Assembly: GCA_013400975.1 (NCBI GenBank)
Contig: WBMZ01005343.1
Coordinates: 62,001-126,000, forward strand
DNA length: 64,000 nucleotides
Reading direction: 5' to 3'
Source: Atrichornis clamosus
Lineage: Eukaryota > Chordata > Aves > Passeriformes > Menuridae
Made by a program: the position numbers and the translations under genes. The notes beneath the pieces are model-generated. The model was given only the letters and a program-made list of their open reading frames with translations. It had not been told where the DNA came from and did not search any database. Every line of letters starts with the position of its first letter. Within the stretch, counting starts at the first letter, position 1. Below are positions 1 through 64,000 of the stretch, in pieces.

Positions 1-328
1 AATGAGAGATTTCTCTCTGTATTTGCACACACTTTTGCAACAATAGTATCAAAAACTGTAAACCCAAACATACCACGCTCACGAACGATGACTGTGGATC
101 AAAGAAAAATAACAAGAATACAAGATAAGAATATTGGAAGTTACAATATTTTTCTTAAAAATTATTGCTAAAGATTTTGTAAAAATAAAGTATATTCAGA
201 ACTCAAAGCCTAGAATTACTTGCAGTAAGTTTAACAAGAGAAACCTCGAGCCACAGTAAATAACAGTTCTAGTTAAAGAAGGAAGCACAAATGATGTTTG
301 AAGCACTACTAGAATCCATTTAATTCTA

Positions 329-63930
<63,602 letters not shown>

Positions 63931-64000
63931 CTAAAATGGAAGAAAAGGCAAGGAGAAGAAACCTCAGTTTAAGTCAGTGATCCATTATTAGAGATTTCAG

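Overview
The window is vertebrate genomic DNA, almost certainly from a bird. It is AT-rich and intron-dominated. It carries several 3' ends of the CR1 LINE with the typical avian terminal 'ttccaacccaaaccattctatga', plus a decayed endogenous retrovirus. There is no bacterial, plasmid or phage content.

Nearly the whole window is the central part of one gene on the minus strand: RYR3, the type 3 ryanodine receptor (intracellular calcium-release channel). I could place 43 consecutive internal exons, called E1 to E43 here in transcript order. E1 is at 63816-63930 and E43 at 334-407. Every junction is GT-AG, all phases join, and together the exons give 5006 coding bases (about 1668 codons) with no stop or frameshift. 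Neither the start nor the stop codon of the gene is in the window: the N-terminal third lies beyond base 64000, and the channel domain lies before base 1.

In protein order, E1-E2 are the end of the junctional solenoid. E2-E12 are the first part of the bridging (helical) solenoid; E7 and E8 match the segments known from RYR1 and RYR2 as the 'domain-switch' peptides DP4 and DPc10. E13-E18 form the RyR repeat 3/4 (P2) domain with its phosphorylation loop. E19-E34 continue the bridging solenoid. E35 holds the calmodulin-binding helix with the redox-sensitive cysteine. E36-E43 lead through acidic linkers into the core solenoid.

The most interesting spot is around the 15-base microexon E31 (16184-16198). 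It sits where RYR1 has its regulated ASI exon, has an RBFOX-type motif just downstream, and lies near a second possible 18/21-base in-frame microexon (18020-18037).

Transposable elements sit in the introns. CR1 copies lie at about 5.4, 8.5, 25.4-25.8, 28.9 and 38.7-39.5 kb. A 5'-LTR/gag/protease retroviral remnant lies at 26.15-28.8 kb, and a GC-rich repeat with internal ~45-bp tandem units at about 56.7-57.5 kb. Exon E26 is squeezed between a rearranged CR1 and the retroviral remnant. The longest open frames outside the exons fall in these repeats or are chance frames.
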